Part shown: positions 48,473-60,655 of the stretch, in pieces | Numbering within the stretch: position 1 is the stretch's first letter | Layout of the letters: each line of letters opens with the position of its first letter | Origin: Nitrosomonadales bacterium | GTDB lineage: Bacteria; Pseudomonadota; Gammaproteobacteria; Burkholderiales; Gallionellaceae | Direction of reading: 5' to 3' | Assembly (NCBI GenBank): GCA_016199835.1 | Contig: JACQFX010000017.1 | Coordinates: 117,811-181,810, forward strand | Length of the DNA: 64,000 nt | The notes under the pieces: model-generated | The model's database searches: none | Seen by the model: the letters and a program-made list of their open reading frames with translations, nothing else | Told to the model about the DNA's origin: nothing | Program-made: the position numbers and the translations under genes

Positions 48473-51184
48473 TCAAGTCAGCTTGCCGTGGCATTGCTTG
48501 TATTTCTTGCCGGAGCCGCATGGGCACGGATCGTTGCGCCCGACCTTTTCTTCGCCGCGCACGAAGGGCTGCGCTTCCGCCGCAGCCTCGGTCAGACCCA
48601 ACGCCTCGTCGTAATCGGCATGATGGTACTGCACGTTCTCCGGCGCCTGCGGTGCTTCCACCGCCTCCACGTCCTCCGCGCTGCGTATCTGTACGTTCAT
48701 CAGCATGTAGGTGACGTTGCGCTTGATTGAGTCCAGCATGAGCGAGAATAGTTCAAACGCCTCGCGCTTGTATTCCTGTTTGGGATTCTTCTGCGCGTAA
48801 CCGCGCAGGTGTATGCCCTGGCGCAAATGATCCAGTGCTGCCAGATGTTCGCGCCAGTGCGTATCCAGGCTTTGCAGCATGACGAGGCGCTCATACTGAT
48901 GCATGCCTTCCTGGCCGACCGCATCCAGCTTGGTCTGGTACAGTTGCTGCGCAGCCTGCATCACGCGTGCGCGCAGGCCGTTCTCGTCCAGAGCCTTGTC
49001 CTGCTCCAGCCATTGCGTCAGCGGCAGATTCATCTGGAATTCGGCGACCAGAGCCTTTTCGAGCCCAGGAACATCCCATTGCTCTTCCATGCTGTCCGGA
49101 GCTATGTATTCGCTGCTGATGTTGTCCAGCACGCTGTCGCGCATCGCCGCGACGGTTTCCGAGATGTCGGCGCTTTCCAGCAATTCATTGCGCTGCTGGT
49201 AGATCACCTTGCGCTGGTCGTTGGCGACGTCGTCGTATTCCAGGATCTGCTTGCGCATGTCGAAGTTGCGCGCTTCCACCTTGCGCTGCGCGTTTTCAAT
49301 CGCGCGCGTCACCCAGGTGTGCTCGATGGCCTCGCCTTCGGGCAGCTTGAACTTGTTCATGATCGCCGCCACGCGGTCGGAAGCGAAGATGCGCAACAGC
49401 GGGTCTTCCAGCGACAGGTAGAAGCGGCTGGAGCCGGGGTCGCCCTGGCGTCCCGCGCGTCCGCGCAACTGGTTGTCCACGCGGCGTGATTCATGGCGTT
49501 CGGTGCCGATGATGTGCAAACCGCCCGCAGCCAGCACCTGGTCGTGCAGTTGCTGCCACTCGCTGTTTAATTTCTCGATCTGTCGGTTGCGGGCCGCCTC
49601 ATCCAGCGCCGAATTGGCATGCAGATGCTCGACTTGCTTTTCCACGTTGCCGCCGAGCACGATGTCGGTGCCGCGTCCCGCCATGTTGGTGGCGATGGTA
49701 ACCATCCTGGGGCGGCCCGCCTGCGCCACGATCTCGGCTTCGCGCTCATGTTGCTTGGCGTTCAGTACCTGGTGCGGCAGTTTTTCTTTCTTCAACAGAT
49801 CGGAGAGCACCTCGGAGTTCTCGATCGAGGTGGTGCCCACCAGCACGGGCTGGCCGCGCTCCTGGCACTCCTTGATGTCGGCGACCACGGCCATATATTT
49901 TTCCTTGGTGGTGAGGTACACCTTGTCCATCATGTCCTTGCGCACGGTCGGACGATGCGGCGGGATGATCACGGTCTCCAGATTGTAGATCTGCTGGAAC
50001 TCGTAGGCTTCGGTGTCGGCCGTGCCGGTCATGCCGGCCAGTTTGGCATACAGGCGAAAATAGTTCTGGAACGTGATGGAGGCCAGCGTCTGGTTTTCCT
50101 TCTGGATGGACACACCTTCCTTCGCTTCCACGGCCTGATGCAGGCCTTCCGACCAGCGCCGCCCGGCCATCAGACGGCCCGTGAATTCGTCCACGATGAT
50201 TACTTCGCCGTTTTGCACCACATAGTTCTGGTCGCGGTGGTACAGCGCATGGGCGCGCAACGCGGCATACAAATGATGGATCAACGTGATGTTGGCGGGA
50301 TCGTACAGGCTGCCGCCCTGGGGCAGCAACCCGGCCTGGCTCAGCAGTTGCTCCGCGCGTTCGTGACCGCTCTCGGTCAGCAGCACCTGATGTGCCTTTT
50401 CGTCCACGCTGTAATCGCCGGGGCCCTCTTCTTCCATCTGGCGCGTCAACTTGGGTGCCAGCATATTCATGCGCTGGTACACCTCGACGTTGTCTTCGGC
50501 CTGGCCGGAGATGATCAATGGCGTGCGCGCCTCGTCGATCAGGATGGAGTCAACCTCGTCCACGATGGCGAAATTAAGGCCGCGCTGGAAACGCTCGGCG
50601 GCCTGGGTCGCCATGTTGTCGCGCAGGTAATCGAAACCGAATTCGTTGTTGGTGCCGTAGGTGATGTCGGCGGCGTAAGCGAGTTGCTTGTGGGCATGGT
50701 CCATCTGCGACAGGATGACGCCGACCGTCAGCCCGAGGAATTTATACAGCTTGCCCATCCACTCGGCATCGCGCGCGGCCAGGTAATCGTTCACCGTCAC
50801 GACATGCACGCCCTTGCCGGACAGCGCGTTCAGATAAGCGGGCAGCGTCGCCATCAGCGTCTTGCCCTCGCCGGTGCGCATCTCGGCGATCTTGCCCTGA
50901 TGCAGCGTTATGCCGCCTATCAGTTGTTCGTCGAAATGGCGCATCTGCAACACGCGCTTGCCGGTTTCGCGCACTACGGCGAACGCCTCCGGCAGCAAGG
51001 CATCCAGCGTTTCGCCTTGCGCCACGCGCTGTTTGAAGGCGGCGGTCTTGGCGCGCAACTCATCGTCGCTGAGTTGCGCTACTTCGGTTTCGAGGGCATT
51101 GATCGCCAGCACGGACTGGCGGTATTGCTTGAGCAGCCGGTCATTGCGGCTGCCAAACACGCTTTTCAGCAATTTGGAAATCAT
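48473..51184 (-). CDS. secA: Protein translocase ATPase SecA
   Basis: A 903-residue motor for Sec export. Walker [24 protein letters not shown], the preprotein-crosslinking region and GTDIVLGGN are all visible. The C-terminal zinc-binding tail [14 protein letters not shown] is intact. It follows an M23 peptidase gene, a common arrangement in this class. Confidence 0.98.
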   Translation of the reverse strand: MISKLLKSVFGSRNDRLLKQYRQSVLAINALETEVAQLSDDELRAKTAAFKQRVAQGETLDALLPEAFAVVRETGKRVLQMRHFDEQLIGGITLHQGKIAEMRTGEGKTLMATLPAYLNALSGKGVHVVTVNDYLAARDAEWMGKLYKFLGLTVGVILSQMDHAHKQLAYAADITYGTNNEFGFDYLRDNMATQAAERFQRGLNFAIVDEVDSILIDEARTPLIISGQAEDNVEVYQRMNMLAPKLTRQMEEEGPGDYSVDEKAHQVLLTESGHERAEQLLSQAGLLPQGGSLYDPANITLIHHLYAALRAHALYHRDQNYVVQNGEVIIVDEFTGRLMAGRRWSEGLHQAVEAKEGVSIQKENQTLASITFQNYFRLYAKLAGMTGTADTEAYEFQQIYNLETVIIPPHRPTVRKDMMDKVYLTTKEKYMAVVADIKECQERGQPVLVGTTSIENSEVLSDLLKKEKLPHQVLNAKQHEREAEIVAQAGRPRMVTIATNMAGRGTDIVLGGNVEKQVEHLHANSALDEAARNRQIEKLNSEWQQLHDQVLAAGGLHIIGTERHESRRVDNQLRGRAGRQGDPGSSRFYLSLEDPLLRIFASDRVAAIMNKFKLPEGEAIEHTWVTRAIENAQRKVEARNFDMRKQILEYDDVANDQRKVIYQQRNELLESADISETVAAMRDSVLDNISSEYIAPDSMEEQWDVPGLEKALVAEFQMNLPLTQWLEQDKALDENGLRARVMQAAQQLYQTKLDAVGQEGMHQYERLVMLQSLDTHWREHLAALDHLRQGIHLRGYAQKNPKQEYKREAFELFSLMLDSIKRNVTYMLMNVQIRSAEDVEAVEAPQAPENVQYHHADYDEALGLTEAAAEAQPFVRGEEKVGRNDPCPCGSGKKYKQCHGKLT

Positions 51185-51283
51185 CTTTTAGGTTTTCTTC
51201 TTGAATTCAATTCATGCTGCGAAAATAAAAAGGGCGAGGCGCCACACCTCACCCCTTCTTACATAGCGACATAACCATCACCC

Positions 51284-52204
51284 TCAGCCTGCGGCATTCT
51301 CCAGGAAACGCCGGGGGTTTTGGGCAATGCCCTTGTATCTAACTTCAAAGTGCAGGTGATTGCCGGTAGAGCGGCCTGTGCTGCCCACCTCGGCGATCTT
51401 TTCTCCGCGTCTGACCACTTGCCCGACCTTGACCAGCAACCGGGAAGCATGACCATAGCGCGTGACAATATCATTACCGTGGTCAACCTCTACCATATTA
51501 CCATACTGCGGGTGTGAACCCGCATACACCACGATGCCGCCCGCCGAAGCCAGTATGGGGGTGCCTTCCTGCGCCATGAAGTCCACGCCCTCATGCATCG
51601 CGTTCTTGCCGGTGAAGGGATCTATGCGCCAGCCAAAATCCGAGGAGGCGTCGCCATCGGTGATCGGTGCGGATGAGGGGAACATGCGCCTGTCGAGGCT
51701 GTTCTGCATCAACAGCGCTTCCAGCGCGACCAGCTTGTCGTTGCGGTCATTCAGTAATACCGACAGGCTGGCCAGTTGCTTATCCATATCGGCCATGGAC
51801 ACATCCTGCTGCTGCGCGGGCAGGTATGGCCCGCCCTGCGGCGGCGCCTGCTCGAAATTGAATTCCTGCGGTTTCATGCCGCTCAGTTTCGCCAGGCGAG
51901 CACCCAGCGTATCCAGCCGCAGCAACTGCGCCTGCATCTGCCCGAGTTTCATGGCCATGGCGTCCAGGCCATCGCGAAAATAGGACTGCTGACTCTGTCG
52001 CCCTTCGCTTTGGGCGGAGGCCAGCCAGGCGCGCATCTCCGGGCTCAGCGCTTCCGGCTGGAAACGGATGATGGCGTATTGTGCCGCGAATACGGCAGCC
52101 AGCAGCAAGGCGAGAGCGCATGACGCAGCCAGCAGCAGATGCCGGCCCTTGAGCGTGATGCTGCGTGCTTTTGCAAAACGGCTGGAAACTAGAATAATAT
52201 CCAT
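51284..52204 (-). CDS. M23 family metallopeptidase (LytM-type)
   Basis: A 306-residue protein with one N-terminal membrane anchor (LLLAASCALALLLAAVFAAQYA), a coiled-coil-like stretch (residues 75-170) and a C-terminal M23 domain. The metal ligands are in MHEGVDFM (H, D) and HLHFEV (HxH). It would cleave peptidoglycan peptides or activate amidases. Its start codon overlaps that of the divergent dciA gene by 2 bp. Confidence 0.92.
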   Translation of the reverse strand: MDIILVSSRFAKARSITLKGRHLLLAASCALALLLAAVFAAQYAIIRFQPEALSPEMRAWLASAQSEGRQSQQSYFRDGLDAMAMKLGQMQAQLLRLDTLGARLAKLSGMKPQEFNFEQAPPQGGPYLPAQQQDVSMADMDKQLASLSVLLNDRNDKLVALEALLMQNSLDRRMFPSSAPITDGDASSDFGWRIDPFTGKNAMHEGVDFMAQEGTPILASAGGIVVYAGSHPQYGNMVEVDHGNDIVTRYGHASRLLVKVGQVVRRGEKIAEVGSTGRSTGNHLHFEVRYKGIAQNPRRFLENAAG

Positions 52205-52673
52205 GTTCCCCTCTTTAATAGTTTTAATCGATGCAGTGTCGCAACGTCTGAATTCTTATTTCGGCGCCAATCCGGAATTGCGCCAACTGTCGCGCAAGGC
52301 CGGGGAACTCCAGTCCTTGCAGCAGCTTTATGAGCGTGTAGCCCCGCCTTCCCTGGTGCGTTCCAGCCATGTGCTACAACTGGAAGGACGAACCCTGCTG
52401 CTCGCTGCGGACAATGGCGCAGTGGCCGCAAAATTACGCCAGCTCGTTCCGGAATTGATCCATCTGTTCCAAAACGGGGGAAGCGAGGTTACTGGAATTC
52501 AGGTGCGTGTGCAAGTCAGCACGCTGTCCGCCGGGCGGGCATCTGCCCCTGTCACGCTAAGTGCAACGGGCAAAAAAAGGCTGGTCGAATTGGCTGATGA
52601 ATTGGCGGATTCTCCGCTGAAGAGTGCGTTGCAGCGGCTGGCAAAAAAAGCACGGCCCGGTGGCGGAGGCTAA
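52203..52673 (+). CDS. dciA: DciA-like helicase-loading protein (DUF721)
   Basis: A 156-residue protein of the DUF721/DciA family, which loads DnaB in most bacteria without DnaC. The N-terminal core RLNSYFGANPELRQLSRKAGELQSLQQLYERVAP is followed by a KH-like region. The ATG at 52203 overlaps the divergent M23 start; an in-frame GTG at 52236 (before SQRLNSY) fits family starts and is an alternative. Confidence 0.85.
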   Translation: MFPSLIVLIDAVSQRLNSYFGANPELRQLSRKAGELQSLQQLYERVAPPSLVRSSHVLQLEGRTLLLAADNGAVAAKLRQLVPELIHLFQNGGSEVTGIQVRVQVSTLSAGRASAPVTLSATGKKRLVELADELADSPLKSALQRLAKKARPGGGG

Positions 52674-52675
52674 GG

Positions 52676-53044
52676 TCAGACGCCCTGGAAGAAATATGCG
52701 GTCAGGACGAGACCCAGTGCGGCGACCGCAAGGTTGGTGATGATGCCGGGGCTGACCCGGTAACCGTCCGGTATCTCGATCGGCTTCAGGGTCTTGAGCA
52801 CTTTCTTGAATTGCGTGGTTGAATAGGCGGCGACCGCCGCGCCCAGCAGCACGAAAGCCAGTCCGGTCCAGAACGAGATGCCGCGCTGCAAGGGGTGCGA
52901 GTGCTGGGGCATGAGTATGGATACGAACAGGCCGAAGCGTTCGATGACGAAGCCGAATGCCATCAAGGCGAGGCTGGTACGGTTCCACGCCAGCAGGGTG
53001 CGCTCGGCGGCGAAGAACACCCTGGGATCGTTCAGGTCCGACAT
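52676..53044 (-). CDS. DUF202 inner-membrane protein (YidH-like)
   Basis: A 122-residue protein with three membrane segments and the DUF202 N-terminal motif (FFAAERTLLAWNRTSLALMAFGFVIERF). Function unknown. It starts 2 bp after the dsbD stop. Confidence 0.9.
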   Translation of the reverse strand: MSDLNDPRVFFAAERTLLAWNRTSLALMAFGFVIERFGLFVSILMPQHSHPLQRGISFWTGLAFVLLGAAVAAYSTTQFKKVLKTLKPIEIPDGYRVSPGIITNLAVAALGLVLTAYFFQGV

Positions 53045-53046
53045 TT

Positions 53047-54897
53047 TTATAGCCCCACGTTTTGCAGCGATTGCAGGAATTGCTTGGCATCTTGATAACC
53101 CGTCACGCGGAAATCAGCCTGTTCCTTGCCCTGTTTGTCGAAGAACAGCGTGGCGGGCGGGCCGAACAACTGGTAGCGCGCCAGCAAGGCCTTGTCGTCT
53201 GCGCTGTTGGCCGTGACATCGGACTGCAACAGTATGGTGTCTTTGAGTCTGGCCTGTACCTTGGCGTCAGAAAAGGTATTGCGCTCCATCTCCTTGCACG
53301 ACACACACCAGTCGGCGTAGAAATCCAGCATCACGCTCTTGCCGTTTGCCTGTGCGATGCGCGCATCCAGTTCGGCGACGCTCTTGATGCGGGTGAATTG
53401 CAGGGCCGCTGGCGCTTCCACCTTTGCGCCGCCGATTGCGCCGAGCGGACGCAGCACGTCGCGTGCGCCGGACAGCGCGCCTATCAGGTAGGCGATGCCG
53501 AGCAGCAGGGTCAGGATGCCGATGCCTTTCAGCAGCTTGTGCCAGTTGTTCGCGTTGTGCGGCAACGCATCCAGCGCGCGCAGGTAGATGGCGGGCAGGA
53601 TCAGCAGCGCCGCCCACAACAGCATTTGCACGCTGACCGGGATCAGCGGCGAAATGATCCAGATCGCGACAGCCAGCAGCAGCACGCCGAATAAACGTTT
53701 GACCGACTCCATCCATGCGCCCGCTCTGGGCAGCAAGGTTCCGGCGGAAGCACCTATCAGCAGCAGTGGCACGCCCATGCCCAGCGCCATCGCAAACAAG
53801 GCGGAGCCGCCGAGGAAAGCGTCATGCGTCTGTCCGATATACAGCAGCGCGCCCGCGAGCGGAGCCGCGACGCAGGGGCCGACGATGATGGCGGACAATG
53901 CGCCCATCACGAACACGCCGGACAGATGGCCGCCGTGCAGCTTGTTGCTGGTGTCGGTCAGTTTGCTTTGCAGCGCGGTGGGCAATTGCAGTTCGTAGAA
54001 GCCGAACATGGACAGCGACAGGATCACAAAGATCGCGGCGAAACTGCCCAGCACCCACGGCGTTTGCAGCGCATTGGACAGCAGCGTGCCGGACATCCCG
54101 GCGAACACGCCGACTATGGCATAAGTCAGCGCCATGCCCATCACATAAGCCAGCGACAGGATGAAGCCGTGCATGTGGGTGATTTTGTGGCCGCGCCCGA
54201 CGATGATGCCGGACAGTATCGGTACCATGGGAAACATGCACGGCGTGAAAGCGAGCAACAAGCCGGCGCCGAAGAAGAAGGAGATGATCAGCCAGAAGCT
54301 GCCCTGCTTGAACAGTTTGGCGATCTGCGAATTTTCGTTATCCACGGCGGGCGGCGGCGCATGCGGCGTGGCCTCGATGACGGGCGGCAACGGTGTGACC
54401 GTCACGCCGGTCATCGGATTGGCGGCGCCCGGAATCGCTACCGGCAGCGCGATGTTGATCTGCTTGTTGATGGGCGGATAGCACAAGCCTTTCTCGCTGC
54501 ATCCCTGATAAGTGGCCGCCAGGCTGATGCTTTGCGCCGCACCGTTGCTGCGCTCCAGCGTAATCTCGGCCTGGAACGATTGGTGGTACACCTCCATGTC
54601 GCCGAAGTTGGCGTCGTGCTTCAACTGGCCCTTGGGCAGCGACACCCTGGCGATCTTGACACCGAGATCGGGAATGCTGAATACGACCTTGTCGCGGTAC
54701 AGGTAGTAATCGGGGGTGATCTTGAAACTCGCGATCAGCGTGTGGGCGTCGCGCACCGACACTGTGAGGCTGAACGCCTGATCCGGCTGCAAAAAGGTCG
54801 GCTGCGTGGCGTTGCCCAGCAACGGTATGCGATCCAGGAATCCTTCCGCGTGGGACAGCGGGCTGAGGCATAAAAGTATTATCAGTAAAAAGCGCAT
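53047..54897 (-). CDS. dsbD: Thiol:disulfide interchange protein DsbD
   Basis: A 616-residue protein; start chosen at 54897 (signal peptide MRFLLIILLCLSPLSHA, AAGGAA upstream). The N-terminal periplasmic domain has the cysteines CSEKGLCYPP. Eight hydrophobic segments with FTPCMFP and GPCVAAP follow, and then a C-terminal thioredoxin domain with CVSCKEME. It passes electrons from cytoplasmic thioredoxin to periplasmic DsbC, encoded at 37398-38102. Confidence 0.96.
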   Translation of the reverse strand: MRFLLIILLCLSPLSHAEGFLDRIPLLGNATQPTFLQPDQAFSLTVSVRDAHTLIASFKITPDYYLYRDKVVFSIPDLGVKIARVSLPKGQLKHDANFGDMEVYHQSFQAEITLERSNGAAQSISLAATYQGCSEKGLCYPPINKQINIALPVAIPGAANPMTGVTVTPLPPVIEATPHAPPPAVDNENSQIAKLFKQGSFWLIISFFFGAGLLLAFTPCMFPMVPILSGIIVGRGHKITHMHGFILSLAYVMGMALTYAIVGVFAGMSGTLLSNALQTPWVLGSFAAIFVILSLSMFGFYELQLPTALQSKLTDTSNKLHGGHLSGVFVMGALSAIIVGPCVAAPLAGALLYIGQTHDAFLGGSALFAMALGMGVPLLLIGASAGTLLPRAGAWMESVKRLFGVLLLAVAIWIISPLIPVSVQMLLWAALLILPAIYLRALDALPHNANNWHKLLKGIGILTLLLGIAYLIGALSGARDVLRPLGAIGGAKVEAPAALQFTRIKSVAELDARIAQANGKSVMLDFYADWCVSCKEMERNTFSDAKVQARLKDTILLQSDVTANSADDKALLARYQLFGPPATLFFDKQGKEQADFRVTGYQDAKQFLQSLQNVGL

Positions 54898-54910
54898 CGT
54901 TGTGTATTCC

Positions 54911-55237
54911 TTAGCTTGCTTGAGTTTGCTGTGCCACCCATTGTAAATAAGCGGGGAGTCCGGCGCTAACAGGGACAGCCACGATTTCCGGAAGTTCATA
55001 CGGATGATGCGCGCGCAGCGTCGTTTCCAGAAGCGGATAAGCTGCGCGCGTGGTCTTGATCAGCAGCGGCACTTCACTGGCCGTCTCGATTTTTCCTTGC
55101 CAGCGATAGACCGATACACATTCTGCGAGCATGGTCACGCACGCAGCAGCACGCGCCTCGACCAGCGCAGTGGCCACGCGCTGCGCAGTTGCGCGGTCGG
55201 GCAGATTGGTCAGCACCAGCAACACCTCCTCGTTCAT
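54911..55237 (-). CDS. cutA: Divalent-cation tolerance protein CutA
   Basis: A 108-residue CutA1 protein (ACVTMLAECVSVYRWQGKIETASEVPLLIKTT, RAHHPYELPEIVAVPV). Its ATG overlaps the end of holA by 4 bp, and dsbD follows after 13 bp, matching the frequent cutA-dsbD pairing. Confidence 0.96.
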   Translation of the reverse strand: MNEEVLLVLTNLPDRATAQRVATALVEARAAACVTMLAECVSVYRWQGKIETASEVPLLIKTTRAAYPLLETTLRAHHPYELPEIVAVPVSAGLPAYLQWVAQQTQAS

Positions 55238-56244
55238 GCCGCCGCCTTTGCGCAGCGCACGCCCAGTTGCAGCAACTCGTCCCAGACATCGCCCGGGCGC
55301 AGCCCCTTGATCACCTTGTCTAGATGCGCGGCCTGGCGCAGTGCGCGTTCGGCCAGTGCGGGTTTGAAACGGCGCACTGCGCGCTCCACCAGTTTCTGGC
55401 GCACGCCCCACACGCGCGCATCGCGCAGCGCATTCGCCACATTGCTGCCCTGCTGCATGGCGCGCGATACCCTGGCGAGCGCGCGGATGTCTTCGCTCAG
55501 CGTCCATAGGATCAGCACCGTGGCTTCGCCTTCCGCGCGCAGGCCGTCGAGGATGCGGGCATAGCGCGCGGCATCGCCCGCAAGCATGGCTTCGGACAGC
55601 TTGAATACATCGTAGCGCGCCACGTCCATCACGGCATCCTTCACCTGCTCGAAAGACAACCGCCCGGCGGGGAACAGCAAGGCCAGCTTCTGTATCTCCT
55701 GCCAGGCCGCGAGCAGATTGCCTTCCACCTTTTCGGCAAGGAAGCGCAGCGTGTCTGGGTCGGCGGATTGGCCCTGGCGTTGCAAACGCCCCGCGATCCA
55801 GTTGGGCAATGCACTCAGCGCGATCTCGGCGGCGGCGATGCTCACGCCGTGCGCTTCCAGCGCGGCAAACCATTTGCTGTTCTGCGCCGTTTTGTCCAGG
55901 CGCGGCAGCGTGACGATGGTGATCGTGTCGTCGTTGAGTTGCGCGCAATAGTCCTGCAAGGCCTGCGCGCCTTCCACGCCCGGTTTGCCGGACGGGATGC
56001 GCAATTCGACCAGCTTGCGTGCGGAGAACAGCGACAGGCTCTGCGCGCTGTTGCGCAGCTCGGCCCACTTGAAACCCTGCTCGACGCTCAGCACTTCGCG
56101 CTCGGCGTGACCTGCCGCGCGCGCCGCCGTGCGTATGGCATCGACCGCTTCGATGGAGAGCAGATGCGCGTCGCCATGTATCACGTATAGCTGCGCCAGG
56201 CCTTTGGCCAGATGGCGCGGCAGCTCTTCGCCCGAGAGTTTCAT
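55234..56244 (-). CDS. holA: DNA polymerase III delta subunit
   Basis: A 336-residue clamp-loader subunit; start at 56244 (MKLSGEELPRHLAKGLAQLYVIHGDAHLL), which overlaps lptE by 4 bp. Family motifs: YVIHGDAHLLSIEAVD, RKLVELRIPSGKPG, VEGNLLAAWQEIQKLALL and KLSEAMLAGDAARYARIL. An upstream in-frame ATG would lie inside lptE and is disfavoured. Confidence 0.95.
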   Translation of the reverse strand: MKLSGEELPRHLAKGLAQLYVIHGDAHLLSIEAVDAIRTAARAAGHAEREVLSVEQGFKWAELRNSAQSLSLFSARKLVELRIPSGKPGVEGAQALQDYCAQLNDDTITIVTLPRLDKTAQNSKWFAALEAHGVSIAAAEIALSALPNWIAGRLQRQGQSADPDTLRFLAEKVEGNLLAAWQEIQKLALLFPAGRLSFEQVKDAVMDVARYDVFKLSEAMLAGDAARYARILDGLRAEGEATVLILWTLSEDIRALARVSRAMQQGSNVANALRDARVWGVRQKLVERAVRRFKPALAERALRQAAHLDKVIKGLRPGDVWDELLQLGVRCAKAAA

Positions 56245-56729
56245 TGCGGCATCCTTGCATGGTTCAAGCGGCGCAGCACCTGCTGCACCGCATCGCTGCG
56301 CATGTCCTGATACAGCAATTCTTCTTCGCGTTCCTTGGCGAGCACCTGCGTATCGTCGTAAGAATAGTCGCGCCGCAAGGTGAACTCCTCCGGCGCCAGC
56401 CACTCCTGCTGCTGCATGTCGAAAGCGCGCAAGGAGATGCGGTATTGCAAACGGTATTCGCGCACGCGGCCACCGCTGCTCAGCGACAGGATCTGCTTGT
56501 CCGCTGTTTCGGAAACGATGTCCAGCGTGAGCTGCGCCTGTTCCGGCGTGTCGGTGACCTGCACATTGTTCGCTTCGATGACGTGTGTCAGCTCGGTGAC
56601 GAAAGGCGTGTAATCATTGGCCGATTTTATGTACAGCGTCTGGAACGGCAAGGCATACGCACTTTGCCCGCGCAGGTGGAAGCCGCAGGCGGTCAGTAGT
56701 ACAGCAGTCAATATTACAAGCAAGCGCAT
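56241..56729 (-). CDS. lptE: LPS-assembly lipoprotein LptE
   Basis: A 162-residue outer-membrane lipoprotein (VLLTACGFHLRG lipobox). With LptD it inserts lipopolysaccharide into the outer leaflet. The leuS-lptE-holA order is conserved in proteobacteria. It is coupled to holA by an ATGA overlap. Confidence 0.94.
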   Translation of the reverse strand: MRLLVILTAVLLTACGFHLRGQSAYALPFQTLYIKSANDYTPFVTELTHVIEANNVQVTDTPEQAQLTLDIVSETADKQILSLSSGGRVREYRLQYRISLRAFDMQQQEWLAPEEFTLRRDYSYDDTQVLAKEREEELLYQDMRSDAVQQVLRRLNHARMPQ

Positions 56730-56764
56730 CGCGCTCTCCTAAACCGGACGAGCCGGAACCCAAT

Positions 56765-59463
<2,699 letters not shown>

Positions 59464-59497
59464 TTATAGCGGCATCATCAACCCAAAACTGCAATTT

Positions 59498-59590
59498 GGA
59501 ACCACGGAAAACACTGAGGACGCGCAAAAGGCGAGGCGGGTGCGGCGCGATCAGGGTTGGCATTATTCCGTGCTATACGTGTGTTCCGTG
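59498..59590. repeat. Decayed dispersed repeat upstream of leuS
   Basis: The stretch starts ggaaccacggaaaacactgag and ends attccgtgctatacgtgtgttccgtg, a diverged copy of the inverted repeat at 39309-39373. It lies in the 256-bp gap between the divergent leuS and phosphoribulokinase genes, which otherwise shows no gene. Confidence 0.5.
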
Positions 59591-59686
59591 CAGGCGGAAT
59601 TAACCCTTGCACTTACCCGGTATATCAAAACAGGGCATTCTGTTAAAATCTCACTCCAAAAATTTTAATCATAGAGAGACCAACTC

Positions 59687-60589
59687 ATGTCCCGTAAACA
59701 TCCAGTGATTGCCGTAACCGGTTCGTCCGGCGCAGGCACGTCCACCGTCAAGCGCGCTTTTGAAAATATTTTCCGCCGTGAAGAGATCAGGGCCGCCATC
59801 ATCGAGGGCGATAGTCTGCACAGCCTGGACCGCATGGCGTTCCGTGCTGCCGTAGCCGAAGCCGCCAAGGCCGGCAATCATTCGTTCAGCCACTTCGGTC
59901 CGGAAGCCAACCACTTCGACAAGATCGAGGCCATGTTCAAGCAATACGGCGAAACCGGCGCCTGCAAGCGCCGCTACTACGTGCATAGCGACGATGAAGC
60001 GGAATTGCATAACAAGCACTTCAACCTGGCCGACCTGAAGCCCGGACAGTTCACCCCGTGGGAAGACATCGAAGCGAACTCAGACTTGCTGTTCTACGAG
60101 GGCCTGCACGGCTTGGCGCAGGATGGAGAAATCGATGCGGGCAAATACGTGGATCTGGGCATAGGCGTGGTGCCGGTGGTCAACTTGGAGTGGATACAGA
60201 AAATACATCGCGACAAGGCCGAGCGCGGCTATTCCGCCGAGGCGACCGTGGACACCATCCTGCGTCGTATGCCGGACTACGTCAAATTCATCACCCCGCA
60301 GTTCTCGCGCACCCACATCAACTTTCAGCGCGTAGCGACGGTGGACACCTCCAACCCGTTCATCTCGCGCGAAATCCCCACGCTGGACGAGAGCTTTGTG
60401 GTGATTCGCTTCAACAAGCATCTGTTGCAGTCGCACTTCATCGACTTTCATCACTACCTCACCATGATCCATGATTCCTTCATGTCGCGCCCCAACACCC
60501 TGGTGGTGCCCGGCGGCAAGATGAGCTTCGCGATGGAAATCATCCTGACTCCGATCCTGCATGAGATGGTCGAGAACAAGAAGAAGTAA
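59687..60589 (+). CDS. prkB: Phosphoribulokinase, class I
   Basis: A 300-residue kinase making ribulose 1,5-bisphosphate from ribulose 5-phosphate. The P-loop is GSSGAGTSTVKRAF; HFGPEANHFDKIEAMF, LFYEGLHG and RVATVDTSNPFISREIP are typical of the bacterial octameric form, as is the length. It supports Calvin-cycle CO2 fixation; no RuBisCO gene is in the window. A terminator follows it directly. Confidence 0.96.
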   Translation: MSRKHPVIAVTGSSGAGTSTVKRAFENIFRREEIRAAIIEGDSLHSLDRMAFRAAVAEAAKAGNHSFSHFGPEANHFDKIEAMFKQYGETGACKRRYYVHSDDEAELHNKHFNLADLKPGQFTPWEDIEANSDLLFYEGLHGLAQDGEIDAGKYVDLGIGVVPVVNLEWIQKIHRDKAERGYSAEATVDTILRRMPDYVKFITPQFSRTHINFQRVATVDTSNPFISREIPTLDESFVVIRFNKHLLQSHFIDFHHYLTMIHDSFMSRPNTLVVPGGKMSFAMEIILTPILHEMVENKKK

Positions 60590-60607
60590 GGGATACGACG
60601 CAGCGAT

Positions 60608-60646
60608 AACGGGGAACCGGGCCATGCCCAGTTCCCCGTTTTATTT
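60608..60646 (+). terminator. Intrinsic terminator after phosphoribulokinase
   Basis: aacggggaac and gttccccgtt form a 10-bp stem with inner ggg/ccc pairing, followed by tttatttt. It ends 9 bp before the uvrD start. Confidence 0.85.
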
Positions 60647-60655
60647 TGGATACAC

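Noticed and set aside
49619..51274. 551-codon open frame opposite secA
   Set aside because: Antisense to an unambiguous secA; composition is an effect of high GC at third positions.
54911..56260. A 449-codon frame that would fuse a long N-terminus to CutA
   Set aside because: The first 340 codons are the wrong frame of holA; CutA begins at 55237 with normal length.
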